A stretch of 64,000 bases of DNA from Perilla frutescens (Eukaryota > Streptophyta > Magnoliopsida > Lamiales > Lamiaceae): the NCBI GenBank assembly GCA_026008535.1, contig BRKX01000017.1, forward strand, positions 7,084,501 through 7,148,500, written 5' to 3'. A program made the position numbers and the translations under genes. Below, piece after piece: positions 11,851 through 24,050 of the stretch (its first letter is position 1; every line of letters starts with the position of its first letter). Under the pieces are notes generated by a model, which was given only the letters and a program-made list of their open reading frames with translations, had not been told where the DNA came from and searched no databases.

Positions 11851-12369
11851 AGATTCTTAGATTATTTATTTAGTCATTTTTAGTATTTAATTTTGTTATT
11901 TTCGTGGGTTTATTTAGGGAGGCCGAATTTAGGCCTTAGTGGAGTCAGTTTTGACTTTTAGTCATTGTTTTGGCTAAGGATTAGTTTCCTTATTAGTTTA
12001 GGAGTTATTTCCTATGTTTAGTTTCCTAGTTGCATTAGGTTTTCACCCCTATATATATAGAGGGTTGTTTTGGACGGAAAGGATATTTGGGTCATATATA
12101 ATATTTTTTCGTGAGTTTCACATTCTCCCTTGAGAGTTTTCGAATTCATCTTGATTGTTCCAAGACGAATTCATTCATCGACGAATCGGCGAGTCCACCA
12201 TCCCTCGCTCGTGTGTCATTCATCATCCCCGAGTTGCTGCGTCAACAACACGTTGGGGTTTAGGGATTCCGTTTATCCTAAATCATTTCGTGGGTTAGAT
12301 TCAGAGTTTTTGGGATTTTCCATCCATCGGTTCGTTTAAGTCTTCCGTCTGCGATCGAGGTTCATATCA
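11655..12369 (+). repeat. 3' LTR of the CRM-like element
   Basis: The 715-bp LTR carries the polyprotein C-terminus and stop (TGA at 11,848-11,850), a TATATATATAG motif near 12,051 and the end CATATCA. AACAA follows as the right target duplication. Confidence 0.85.
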
Positions 12370-13889
12370 AACAACCTCAAATAAATTCGACACATAAGGA
12401 AATAAATTCTAAAATAATATTCTTGATTTACTAGAACAAAAATATTTGACAAAGGTCTTTTTCCAAAATTTGCCATTTTACACCATTAATATTAGATTTG
12501 TATCATTCCACTTTTTAACTGATAAAAAATTATGAAAATAATCCGAGATGTTCCTATAAATGCCACGACTATAGTTTGAAAGTTTCAAAATTTTTTGATA
12601 ACACATGCTGCCGATATAAAAATAACTCTCTAATTTAAATAATCAAGATTTATCAAAACTCGTCTGAAAATTATGAAATTCGACCAAAATATAGGAAATA
12701 TGATTTGGAACAACTTTCCAGTTCAAACTTTTTTGATTTGAGGACCCAAGAGGACCGAAATTCAATAATTACAACAACAGTTCGACGAAGTTTATATTTT
12801 CTATTTTCCGGTGATTTCACAGGTTTTTGTTCCTCAGACACAAAAGTTTTCAACATACGAAATATAACACATATTTAAATACAAGACATATTAAAGTTTG
12901 AGACAAAAAGAATGAGAAATGGACTTAGATGAGCCGCCTGGAAGGTGGCAACAACCCCAGCGGCGGCGACGATTTCCAGCGGTGGCACCGGCATCCCTCC
13001 TCCTCATCTCCTTCTCTATTCGATTCGTACCACAAAACTCAACTCGAATCTCGACTACGCTCAAGAACACTCGACTTTCCTCACCTATGTTCGAATACGC
13101 TCCGAGTTTCTATGCTTTAGTTGTTAACATAACTTGAGGGTGAGGAAAATGAACGAGATAACCCCTCTATTTATAGGAAAATGCTTGGGGGTCGGGTATC
13201 AGTTTTTCGAATATAAAATTAAAATTAGTTCGAACGTGATTAATTTTTTAAGAACACCATTCACAAGTTGCTTTATTGCAAGGAAAGTTCATTTGACCTC
13301 GTACATAAAAAGTAAGAACACCGTGAGATTCCTTGATATATTTCCTATCAAGTCGATTAAAAAACAGTTAGCCGATAAAGTCATTTGTTATCCAAATGAA
13401 TAAAGATTCATTTTCCTGGCTATCTGAAAATCACTATTCATGACGCTTCGGACGTTGCCGTTCTTTTGTCTGACCTCAGATTGAAAATCAGGAAACACCA
13501 ACAGATTCATTGGCTCATTTCCTATTGAGGAACCTTACCGAATAATTTCTCGGGATAATGATCGAGATTTCATAAAAGATCAAAATTAAAATCGAGTTGA
13601 AAAACTACTATTCACCCTTTTTTACTTTTTACCCTTTGAACTGTCAGGAACTCATTTTACCTCGGGTTGAAATTCTGAGAGTATCAACGGATTCCTCGGG
13701 TCGTCCTCTTTTAACTAAGTCTAATATTGGCCATGTCCCGAATTTATTTAAACGTCTTTTCAAGAAAATGATACCTAGAGTTGTGTCTTACATCGATTTT
13801 ACTTTATTTAGCTCCAACATTATTCTTTCATTTTCTAAATACAATTAGAAAACTTCTTTAACTGTAATTCAAAAATGCGGGGTGTTACA

Positions 13890-14305
13890 CAGTTGATGTT
13901 GGATATTTTTCTAAAGTCTTTTAGAGCTTTCTTATAAAATCCCAATGAGTGCAATTGTACTCACACCCTTTTTTCAAATATTTTTCAGATTGAGATGTCT
14001 GGATCGATGGTGGATATGAAAGTGGGTTGTCTACTGAGATCGTGTTTTGCTACTCTACCACTATTCCCACTATGCTTCTTGCTATTCTAATGACTTATGA
14101 TATTTTGTTGTTATGATCATACCTATTGTAGACTTCCTAGTTAGCATGTCTTATATACTTAACTATATAATTAATCCAAGAAAAAGTCCCACCTTTTAAT
14201 ATGCATATAATTATTTCAGTTCTTGAAAGACCTCTGAATTTTCAATTAAATTATCTTTTTCCTTATAAGGTCCCCGTCCCAATTCTCGGGGACCGGGCTG
14301 TTACA
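13890..14305. mobile_element. Older LTR fragment, right half
   Basis: This continues the fragment at 3,690-4,078 after the CAGTT duplication. On the minus strand it starts TGTAACAGCCCGGTCCCC at 14,305 and carries CATCTCAATCTGAAAA and GTGTGAGTAC, in the same order as the younger LTR at 4,730-4,790. No coding sequence is seen. Confidence 0.55.
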
Positions 14306-14828
14306 CATTTCATACAATTGCATTATGTGTTCGTCAAGATGAATTTTCAAAAATTCAATTTTGACGTGGAGTTTAATTCTCTGTATATGTATTGTTGAAG
14401 TAGCTAAGGAAGTTCAATAGACATGAAATTGAAGTAATTGAATAATTGAAGTAGTAGCTAATTGTAAAATGTTGTGAATTTTGAGGAGACTGAAATAAAA
14501 AATGAAGGTGATAGTAAACGGTTGAAGGGGAATAAAGTGGTCAGGGAAGGGAACTTAGAAAAGGTGGCGGATGAGTGACGAGTTAAGCCAGATGAAGCGC
14601 CGAAGCTAGACTACTTCCATGTTCGAGCAAGATGAGGTCAAGCTACCGATAGTCGTACTTTAACTGAAGCATTATTGATCTGACTTGAATTGCTCTTATA
14701 TGTGTTACTGGTAGTAAGAGTAAATAAATGATTCTATTCACTTTTCATTGAGATTGATGGTTAAATAATTTAAGTAGACGATGAATAGTGTTTTTGGGTG
14801 TTGGAAATATTTAAAAAAAGTGACAATA
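14306..14828. other. Unassigned sequence left of the MULE
   Basis: About 520 bases with no recognised gene or repeat partner in the window. Confidence 0.4.
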
Positions 14829-15000
14829 GGGCCTTTTGGCCACTCAAAAGTTTAAAAAACTTTTTTTAACCACAACTTTAAATATTATTTTTTTAGCCAA
14901 ATATACTATAATACCCTTAGTAAATTTTAAAAATAAAGTTAAAATAAAAAATACACACACACACACACACACACACACTCTCTCTCTCTCTCTCTCCAAT
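14829..15000 (+). repeat. Left terminal inverted repeat of the MULE
   Basis: The outer 100 bases pair with 25,190-25,307 on the other strand. (CA)n and (CT)n tracts follow at 14,953-14,996, as a CT-rich tract does inside the right end. The inverted similarity probably continues to the GC island. Confidence 0.65.
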
Positions 15001-15484
15001 ATAGTTCACGCCCTCTCTCTCCTCTTCTTCCCAAATTTGCATCGCTCCTCTCTCTCGCCTCCTGCAAATCCACCACCAAACCTGCAAATGTGCGTCTCCA
15101 TTGCCGTTGATCGGTGTTCACCGGCGTTCACTGAGAGAGTGGCCACCACCATCGTTCACATTTAATTAAAAGGTGAGATTTTAGCCAATTGGGTCTTTTT
15201 AAATTGTTGGGGCTATACCATGTTTTCCATATAATTTAGACACAAATTGTTAACAATATGTGAATGTAAGTTTAATTATGAATAATGTGTGATTTTGTAG
15301 CTTTGATTTGAAAGCTTTGAGTTTGGGGAAAAATGGCAAGTGGTGAAGAAGAATATGAAGAAGTTGGTGGTCATAATGCCCCTCTTGAAGTTTTAGAGGT
15401 ATTTTTTAAACCCCTTACATTATTAAAATTTGGATTATGCGAAAAATATGGTGTTTTGCAAGCTGTTAAAAAAATATGGGCAAC

Positions 15485-15810
15485 TGTTCTAATCTGCATG
15501 GCAGCTAGCGCGCACGGCGTACACGCAGGTCTGGCGCGAGGGTGTTGCGAGCTGCGGACGGACGGACGGGAGAAGCGTGTGCGTTGGGCCTGCGCGCGCG
15601 TAGGGGCGTGCGGGCGGGGCAGGGCGAACGCGCGCACTGGGTGTTCGTGCTGGGCTTCCGCACGCAAGGACGAGCGCGCGCTCATGGGCGAGCATCCCCA
15701 CTCGCATGGCCGTGCGCGTTCTAGGAGTACGCGCAAGGGCGACCGGGCGGGTGGGGATGCGTGCGTGCTGAACGTCCGCGCACAGGGGCGCCCGCACCCA
15801 GCGTACCCGT
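15485..15810. other. GC-rich island 1
   Basis: About 325 bases dense in GCGCG, GTGCG and CGGGC words in AT-rich surroundings. Reading frames cross it on both strands (for example 15,333-15,830 plus and 15,371-15,736 minus), but they are by-products of base composition; the plus-strand frame only reads through a probable intron. It starts after GTTCTAATCTGCATG, which has a counterpart at the opposite MULE end. Confidence 0.6.
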
Positions 15811-16530
15811 CTCCATATAATTATGTTTAATTGGTTTTTTATTTATTATCTGTAGAACATGCACCAATGAACAATTGACTAGAATAATTATTTATTTTAT
15901 ATATATGTTGTGTTTTATATTTATTTTTGTAATTGTTTATATTTTTTGTAATTTTTCTAGGATGGATGGGTTTGGAAAAGATCGAGCATGATTGATACAA
16001 ATTATACAATAAGTAATTATGATCATGTTAGTGAGTTGAAAGATATATCGGATGTCTTACGTGGGTGTGGGAACAATGTTTTATCGGCATTACATAACTC
16101 TTGTTTTGGAAAATTTTTCCAACCTCCAACGAATGTGGAAAGATGCAATAAAGCTGCGCATTATTTTATCTCACGAGAGATTGTGAAGTCAGATGGGAGT
16201 TGTTCTAGTGAGATGTGGTTTTGAATTAACAAAATAAATTTTAGATTTGGACGAAAGAAGTATGCTTTGGTGACAGGGTTGAATTTTGGAGGCTTTGACT
16301 TTGTTCCAAATATAAATCAGAAGATTCAATCATCCTCATTCTACTGTAAGTTTTGGGAGGCTAGAAAAGAAGACAACTCTAGGTGAGTTGCAGGAAAAAT
16401 TTAAGTAGAAGAATGGTCTTGGCAACGATGATGATGATTAAATCAAAGGCGCTAAAGTTTTACTTGTGAGTTGTATTTTGAATGGTCTTGAGAAGAAGCA
16501 TGGTATTGATGATTGGTTGTGGGCTTTAAT

Positions 16531-16698
16531 AGAAGACGATGGGTTATGGGAATTATTTCTGTGGGGTAGCTATTCTTATAAAAAATTGCTACACCACTTA
16601 ACTAATATCCGGAATAGAAGACGATGGGTTGTGGGAATCATTTCCGCGGGGTAGCTATTCTTATCAAAAATTGCTACACCACTTAACTAATATCTGGA
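16531..16698 (+). repeat. 85-bp tandem duplication inside the Ulp1-type gene
   Basis: AGAAGACGATGGGTT begins two nearly identical units at 16,531 and 16,616. The period of 85 is not a multiple of three, so the duplication shifts the frame of the DUF1985 exon. Confidence 0.8.
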
Positions 16699-17864
16699 CG
16701 ACACATGACCTTGAAGAGCCCCCCGAGTGATATTCATACCATATTTATGGTTTCTCCCTCGCATTCTCGGTACGTATAAGTGTTTAAATGAAGAATATTC
16801 ATTTATTGTTATTTTATGCTGAATATTTATTTTCTATAAAATATAGGCATGGATTTATTGTGCTATACCACAATTAGGTAAGGTTTATGGGGAAAGAGCT
16901 GATAAGAACGCTATACCAAGAATGTTGCGGTTTGAGTATATTGGTCCAATTTGGACCATAAGGACATTAGATGAAAGGTATGAACTTTTCTATGCATTAT
17001 ACATTACTTTAATGGATATACTTCTATAATTAAATTTCAAAGTTAATTATTATGTTTTATCAATATATAGATGTATCCCAAGTTGTTGCCTCGGCTTGAG
17101 GAGAAAAATCGCCATTTTTATAAGAGCATAGAGAAAGGGCCATTTCTCTTGTGCTATGGCCCGTCGTGCAGTGGCCACAACTCATTCATCGAAAGCACGT
17201 CCAACTCAATCTCAAGAAGCTCCCCATTTGACATATGGTGCCACAGTGAGATATCTCACGGTATGGGGATGCCAAGAGACCCTGTCCACCGTCCTGAAGA
17301 TCCCGCTTTCACATACACTTGGACCATGTCACAAAGTCAAGCCTTCTTTGATGAGATTTGTAAAGCATCTGAGAGAGCAGCACTCTTGTTTACCAAGTGT
17401 GCAGCACAATTAGCTGCTGAGAATGTGACGAAGAGCAGTCAAAGGTGGTTTTCGAAGCATTTTCCCAATATTTATTGTGAGAAACCTAATGAACATGTAT
17501 TCATTGTTATTACTTATATACATATATTTGTATTTCTAATCATAGCAATTTCTAATTATTTATTATGAAATTTGATAATACAGGAGGAGCAAGAGAAGAA
17601 GGATGAAGAGACTTCAAGTTGGGGGTGGAACCCCCATTTTGAATGGGGATGGAATATAGGGGAAGAATCATGGAATCCCTCTAAGGATAAAAATGAGAAG
17701 AGACTCTCATGGAAAGAGCCGGGAAGCACATTGACTGGGAGTCAGACACAAATGTGGAGTGATGGTGTTTTTAACACTTGGAACCAAATGTCAGCGGGTG
17801 AGTATTGAGGGGATAGATGGGTCTATGCCATATACCACTCTACCTCAGCATACGAGTGGTATTC

Positions 17865-18966
17865 TGATAAGATCGAGACAAGCACTGAAGATTTGAACCC
17901 AGAGTTGCAGCTGAGAGGTCCAATGACGAGATTAAGAGCCAAGAAGCTGCAAGGTTACTTCCAGTGTGTTCAAAAGAAGTTGGAAAATGGAGCTGATTTT
18001 AGACAGTACAAGTTGGTGACTTTGACAAGCATCGAGGAGGGTGATTGAAGTGGCGGCCATGCATGTAGATGTGTGTCCATATTTTTAATTCAATTGTTTT
18101 ATTTTAACCGGATCCAGTATTTTAATTTAATTAGAAGCTCAAACTATTGTTAGGAAAATTGGGCCTTTAGTTATTTATTTTATTTTCAAAAATCCAAGCC
18201 CATTAACTTGTGATTTTTGTTTCCTTACATTAATTACTTAAGCTATATGAACATATTATTTTTCTCAGACTTGAATGAATGAAAACAACTTTTACACTAT
18301 TCTGTTGTCTCACACAGCAACTCGGTTCTTCGGTAGAGTTTGATTTTTGATGAATTCAAACTTGAAATCTTTTGTCTCATTCGGATATCTAGTAGTATCC
18401 GGGTTAGGCAACCATCGAAGATTGTTCTATAGGCACATTTTAGATTCTCGTCGATCCGGGGTTCGTTTCGGGTAAGATTCACTTCTACCTTTCATTTTTC
18501 CATACCTCCACATATATTCCCTACTCATCCATAACCATCCTAGCATCACCAATTTTGTCCATAAAATCATCCAAGTCCGGAAACAATTTATACAAGCCGT
18601 TCAAGCCCTAGAAGTCAGAAAATTCACCTCTGAGCCAAATCAAAAACCACTCTTGTTTTTTTTCTGAATTTTGGATATGTTTTTCATGACTTCAGATTGT
18701 ACCTTGTGTTAAAATTTGAGCTTAATCCAACGTCATTTGATAGGTCAATTGATCAGGTCAAATTCTAGGGTTCTTAGGTTATAAATTGGGGATTTTGTGA
18801 TTTAATTGATTAATTTTCATTTCTTGTGGTTTTATTCAGTTTATTTGGGATATTTATTTATTATTGTTCAGTTTATTATTGGGTTGAATCACATATATAG
18901 TTGACATTGTTCTTTCCTTAGCTTCCGCATACGTATTGATCGCATCATATTTTTTACATCACCCGC
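17865..18966 (+). mobile_element. Solo gypsy LTR inserted in the Ulp1-type gene
   Basis: The insert starts TGATAAGATCG and at once encodes a polyprotein tail (GPMTRLRAKKLQ, stop TGA near 18,046). This is the same layout as the CRM-like element at 11,655, where the pol end lies inside the LTR. It ends between 18,947 and 18,970. The host exon reads on sensibly across the junction (TSGI before, RDITPLSQ after), with the shared bases ATTC at 17,861-17,864 and 18,967-18,970. Exact ends and duplication length are uncertain. No internal region or second LTR is present. Confidence 0.6.
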
Positions 18967-20187
18967 ATTCGGGATATCACTCCACTGTCACAGTCCACCA
19001 ACCCTACGAAGTTGGATTTTAGAGAGGTTTGAAGAAGAGTAGCATCAACAACATTGCACTTTCCATTTCTACCAAATGATAAGCGTTTCGCTGATTGGAA
19101 GAAATTCCTACAATCAAAGAAGCTGTAAGTAAATCACTATTTGTTTAAGTTTATATGGAATTGATAATTGTTTGATAGTGTTATAATATATGCAGTCGAA
19201 ATGTTGGGATTGATTATGGTATGGATGTTGAATTGTTTACCAATTTGACGAAGAACGAGGAGCTCACTGATGCACATATTGATGCTTACATGTGCATACT
19301 ACATACAAACCCATCATTTGCTGCAAGAGTTATTCATCAAATTATGAATATTGTTTTGACTTCCACCAGATTCATGGTATTGATTTGTAATTTTATTGAT
19401 TTTCTCTATTATTCATTTGAATTCATGTGGTTTTATGTTTTATTAGGAAGGGGTTCGTAAGGTATTTGAACAATACCATTTACTCGAGGGGGCTTCTCAG
19501 CTCAATAAAGAGACTAAATAAATTATGTCTGATGAGGATCTTCTGGGTCTCTCAGAATATGTGAGTGGCCATATACCAGGTTGGCATCCACTGAAACCTT
19601 GGTATGATTATAACAAGGTAAATAATCCATTTTACATTAGAGAATGTACTTTTTTTTGAATGTTTCATAATTTTATACTAATTAGTTGTGAATGGATTTT
19701 GTATAGTTGATATTTCTAGCACATCTCGATACTCATTAGGCTACGGTATTAGTCATCTTCTACGAGTGTACCATCTATCTCTATGACTCTACATGGCATA
19801 ACTGGTCAAAGGAGATAAGAAAATCACGAATCAATTATTTGACGCCGTTGGTGCACATTCTTCCACAAATTCTTAAATATGTGGCTTTTGGGATTGTCGG
19901 GAAGAATTGAACCCCAAGTATATTGAGTGGAAGATCAAAACCATTGAAGGAAACGGTATTTACAAATAAACCGATGGGGTTAGTTGTGGCCTATATGCAC
20001 TAAGTTTGTGGAGATGATATTGTCAGGTACAAGATTCTCACAACCGACTGACAAGGAATTGGAAGCATATCGTTCCCATTTAGCTTTTATAATTTTTATA
20101 TTAGCTGTGAGAGTACCATTGTACCTCAATGACAATGCATGTGACTTATTAATATTTTAATTATATTGTGACTTATTAATATTGTGA

Positions 20188-21602
20188 CTTATTAATATTT
20201 TTTGAATTTATTGTTCAATTTATGTTTGAATGTGGGCAGGTTTGACTAAAAAACATATAAATTCACAATGATATGTAAATGGTTTTCCAATTTATTTAAA
20301 TGAGACTACATTCGTATATTTTTCGAATGGTATAGGCCTCAAATTGTAGTTCGAATTGAGTAATAACAATTAGTTTTTTAAAATTATGGAAAAAAACGAC
20401 GCTTTTTTGTGATAAATGTATTTTTCTCATATTCAAACATTTTTCATTCTTTTGTTCGTATGAAATAAATTTTGTAACATAGATGTTTTGAAAGCTACAC
20501 GTGTGTAGTTCCATATTAAAAAAAATGAATTAGTAATTCAATATTTGTATTGATAGATTTGAATTTTGTACAAACACTTATCGTTTTACACTATCTTTAA
20601 AATGAATAAATTTAAAATGGTAATTTCTAGTGTAATTTACTTTTGTTTTAACACAAGTAGACTGAGATACGAGTCTAGTTTAAGGTAAAAAAAACGGAAA
20701 TGAAAAAAATCAACGGAGCAAAAAGATACGATTTTTTTCTCGAGCGTTGTCGGAATCCACAGTGTCCGGGAAGGGGCTGTTAAGCCATTGTCTCCCGAGT
20801 GCCCAGGCCGTGCGCTGGCACTGCATGCACCACCGCCCGCGCGCTTGTACGCACGGCCCACCTACGCGCGCACCACTGCGTACCGATATTCAGCGCGCGC
20901 TGGCAGCGCGCGTCCCACTTCTCCACATGCCGACCCGCACGCTCGTACTGCATGCGAGGCCTAGCACGTGGTTCCGGAACGTGGCCTGGGAACCCGAGAG
21001 ACAGTAGGTTCATAGTCTCTTCCCGGGCAATAGGAATCCCGACAACGCTAGGAAAAAAATTTGTATCTTTTTGCTCGGTAGATTTTTTTTACTTCTATTT
21101 TTTAATGCAAACTAGACTCATATCTCGAGCTAGTTGTGTTAATAATTGAAATAAATTACAGTGAAAATTTTAATTTGAAATTTATTATTTTTAAATATAG
21201 TGTAAAATGGTAATATTCGTAAAAAATTCAAATCTATTAATACAAATACCGAATTACTACCTTGTTTTTGTATATGGAACTAGACTCGTGTAGCTTTCAA
21301 ATGACATATGTTACAAATTTAATTTCATACGATCAAGAAAATGAAAAATGTTTTAATATGAGGAAAATTAATTTCAACACAAAAAATGTCAATTTCTTCC
21401 ATAATTGTACAAAATTAACTGTTATTACTCAGATCGAACTACAATTTGAGGCCCATACCATTCGAAAGATATACGATTGTAGGCTCGGATTAAAAATTGT
21501 GAAACTATTTTTATATCATTTTGAATATATATGATGTTTCACCCAAATCTGCCCACATTCAAACATAAATTGAACGTTAAATTCAACAAATATTAATAAC
21601 TG
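20188..21602. repeat. Large inverted duplication (arms about 600 bp) with GC-rich centre
   Basis: The left arm, from about 20,188 to 20,815, pairs with 20,980-21,602. The outer arms share TTTATGTTTGAATGTGGGCA. The middle parts share CGTATAT(T/C)TTTCGAATGGTAT. The inner parts share CCGACAACGCT and CCGGGAAG(G/A)G. The unpaired centre of about 160 bases is GC-rich and contains ACTGCATGC on both sides. The structure sits exactly between the 3' ends of the convergent peptidase (ends 20,160) and transposase (ends 21,718) genes. A triple GTGACTTATTAATATT repeat touches its left edge (20,142-20,200). It could be a nested foldback element or part of the MULE itself. Confidence 0.75.
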
Positions 21603-21717
21603 ATAATATGAAAGAAAACTATTAAAAAACAAAACATACACTGTCATTTGATGCAAGAATACTTAAACTAGTACTAAAAATACAAGTGCATAATAAAACA
21701 CACAATCCTTGAGCAAA

Positions 21718-24018
21718 TTAAGTAGGCCTATTTGGACATATTGGTTGAGTATGACCAGGTTCACGACATATACTGCACCAATGGTTTTGACACACACGAC
21801 TGCTACTTGCTTCATTAACATTTCAATGACCAGTTTAAGAGCTTTGTGAAATGGGAATGTGTTGAGTGTATGTGGCTCGGTTATGACCTGTTTGTTGACA
21901 TCGAGAGCATATTATGCTACACCGACGTCCTCTAGATGAAGATCGACTATTTGTTGACATCCTGTTAGTGCGCGGATGCCCAACTTGCCTCGAATTATGT
22001 GGTGCCAATACAACTCTAGACGATACTTCGAGTGGTACATCCCAATCATCAGGATGTGCTATTGCCATCACCTCTCCCGAGTACATTTCACGGAGGTTCT
22101 CAGTTGTGTAATAACGCCAAACATATGAATAGATGTGTTTATTTGCTTTGTTGTTGAACATAATAATATTGATAAGTTAATTGATAAGATAAAGTATCAC
22201 ATAAAATATAACAAATTGATTTAAAAAAATATGGATCACCTTATCAAGGATAAACTTTTGACAGAAGCATTTTCTACCCACTAGATCCACCATGTAGTGC
22301 TTCATCTCATGTGTAACCTTAAACTTTGTAGCACTAATTGCTTACACATTCATTATCTGACCCTCTTTAACTGAGGCTAAAACCTTGGTAGCCGACGTTT
22401 CAGTCAACACATGAGTCCTTGCTAAAGCATCTCTACGCCGGTCGTAAAACCATTTCCCCACCAATGTGTGAACACATTCTAGAAGCATGCATACGGGTAA
22501 TCTTGTAGCCCATCGAAGTCTTCCATTCAAACACTCTGCACAATTGGAGGTCATAAATTCGTAGCAACGCACCGGAGACTTGCATCGAGCCCAATGAGTT
22601 AGATCAGTATCTAATAGTTTCTTATATGCTCCATTTTCTAATGCAATTGAAAGATTTCGCATGTGTTTATCAAACTCTTGAGCATGGTAACAATTGGCAG
22701 CTTTCTTGTATATGGCCAATATATTTGTACCCCATCTTTTTAGATTGTTCTTTAAATGGTAGGTACAAATTCCATGTGTTGTTCTGGGGTACACCTCTGC
22801 AACAACATTTGTTATGCTCTTATGCTGATCGGAAACAAACAAGTTCTCAGGGCATCCATATGTCTTCTTAAGTTGTCTAAAAAACAAGTCCATGAATTAT
22901 CATTCTCTTTGTCTCCAATTCCAGCCGCTAATGGATAAATTTGTTCGTTCCCATCCTTTGTTGCTGCGACAAACATAACTTATTTGTACTTCCCTTTCAA
23001 ATGAGTCCCATCTATAACAATAATAGGACGCCCATAAGAAATGAAGCCATCAATACAAGTATCAAGGGCCATGTAAACGTACTCAAAATAGCCGTTTGCA
23101 TCCGTCTTCAATTCAACAACTGAACTAGGATTTGACTATTGAACCATATGCAAGTATGACGAGAGTAGCTGGAATGACTTGTCACTGTCACCATATACCA
23201 TCTTGATTGCATGATTTCTTCCTGCAAGAGCCCGACCATACTCTACCATAACACCAAACTTTGTCTATAATTGTATCTGTATTTCCTTTGATTTTAAGAT
23301 TGCTCCCCCAGTCAACAATTTAGGAGCAAAAAATGCACCTATTACTTTTGATGTAACTGTACTATGTCCATGACGGCTAAAATCCATCTGACAGGTATGG
23401 GGAGCATTCCATTTAAAAACCATCCATTGATCCCCATGAGCTGAAGCATGCATTGCGAATGTACAATTTTCATGGTGTCTACAACGTGCAACAAACCTAG
23501 TCTTGTTTGAACGCTCAATACAATACACCACACGATTATGCAGATGATACAACCTAACGCATTGATCATTAACTCTTTACTTTTAAAAATAGCATCCAAA
23601 CATAAAGTATCACTAGTGTTTACAGTCGTATCAATGCCCAAGTAATTTAGGGGGAGTGTGGCTTGATATAGTGCCCCTGGAATAATCCATTGTCGCCCAT
23701 GTTGGCATATTTCTTCCAAATTATCATCTTGCACATCATCTATGTCATATGAAGTGCCAACTTCTGGTACAGACCTACGGAGCCTTTTACAACAAACATC
23801 GACATCATCAACCTCATCATCAATAAGAACTTCCTCCTCATCATCATCAACAAATGTGTCATCATTAAAGCCCCAATCAAATCCAAAACCCTCATCCTCA
23901 TTAACATTATCATTGTCAATGCTCTAATCAAATCCCAAACCATCCCCATTCTCATTAATCTTATCATTAATCACATCATTATCATTTTCAACATTCCCAT
24001 CTTCGAATGCAATAGTTA

Positions 24019-24050
<32 letters not shown>

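Larger units (their letters stand above)
5716..12369 (+). mobile_element. Ty3/gypsy LTR retrotransposon, CRM-like arrangement, defective
   Basis: The element has two LTRs starting TGATGCA and ending CATATCA (5,716-6,527 and 11,655-12,369), a PBS directly after the left LTR and a PPT directly before the right LTR. Gag, protease, reverse transcriptase, RNase H and integrase occur in gypsy order. Flanks are AAGAA and AACAA, a 5-bp target duplication with one mismatch. The LTRs look only a few percent diverged by eye apart from a 99-bp insertion in the left one, so the insertion is fairly recent. The polyprotein frame continues through the PPT about 65 codons into the 3' LTR, which together with the TGATG start resembles the CRM chromovirus clade; I saw no clear chromodomain. 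In-frame stops and two frameshifts mean it cannot act alone. Confidence 0.85.
4079..13889. mobile_element. Probable solo LTR (TGTAA...TTACA), split by a nested gypsy element
   Basis: The left end is TGTAATGCCCCG and the right end is CGGGGTGTTACA, an imperfect inverted pair of 12 bases as in many plant Ty3/gypsy LTRs. CAGTT flanks it on both sides (4,074-4,078 and 13,890-13,894), a perfect 5-bp target duplication. Without the nested element (5,716-12,369 plus its 5-bp duplication) it is about 3.15 kb, with no gag or pol. A TATA-like CCTATAAATAGAGG reads on the minus strand near 13,166-13,179, but I leave the orientation open. I infer a solo LTR from recombination; a long non-autonomous element is the alternative. 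Stretches 4,079-5,715 and 12,375-13,889 hold no recognised gene. Confidence 0.6.
15333..20160 (+). pseudogene. DUF1985-Ulp1 (C48) cysteine peptidase gene carried by the MULE, dead
   Basis: A likely first exon (15,333-15,398, starting MASGEEEYEEV) ends at a GT. A TTTTTCTAG acceptor at 15,960 opens exon 2 in phase, which places the first GC island in an intron. Exon 2 holds DUF1985 (FGRKKYALVTGL near 16,240-16,280). Downstream exons lead to a Ulp1-like core: catalytic His (19,734-19,736), a YDS aspartate (near 19,785) and Cys in GVSCGLYAL (19,985-19,987). Ulp1 enzymes cleave SUMO-type modifiers. Lesions include TGA at 16,222, an 85-bp tandem duplication at 16,531, an LTR insertion at 17,865, TAG directly after the His (normally Trp) and TAA at 19,967 where the oxyanion Gln is expected. 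The last frame ends at TAA 20,158-20,160. A broken transposon passenger. Confidence 0.75.

Noticed and set aside
15333..15830. A 165-codon plus-strand frame and overlapping minus-strand frames in the first GC island
   Set aside because: Only the first 22 codons fit an exon; the rest is compositionally biased sequence within a probable intron and frames are open on both strands because stop codons are AT-rich.
20747..21149. Frames in the GC core of the inverted duplication
   Set aside because: Both strands are open across the same low-complexity stretch and cross the inverted-repeat boundary; no domain.
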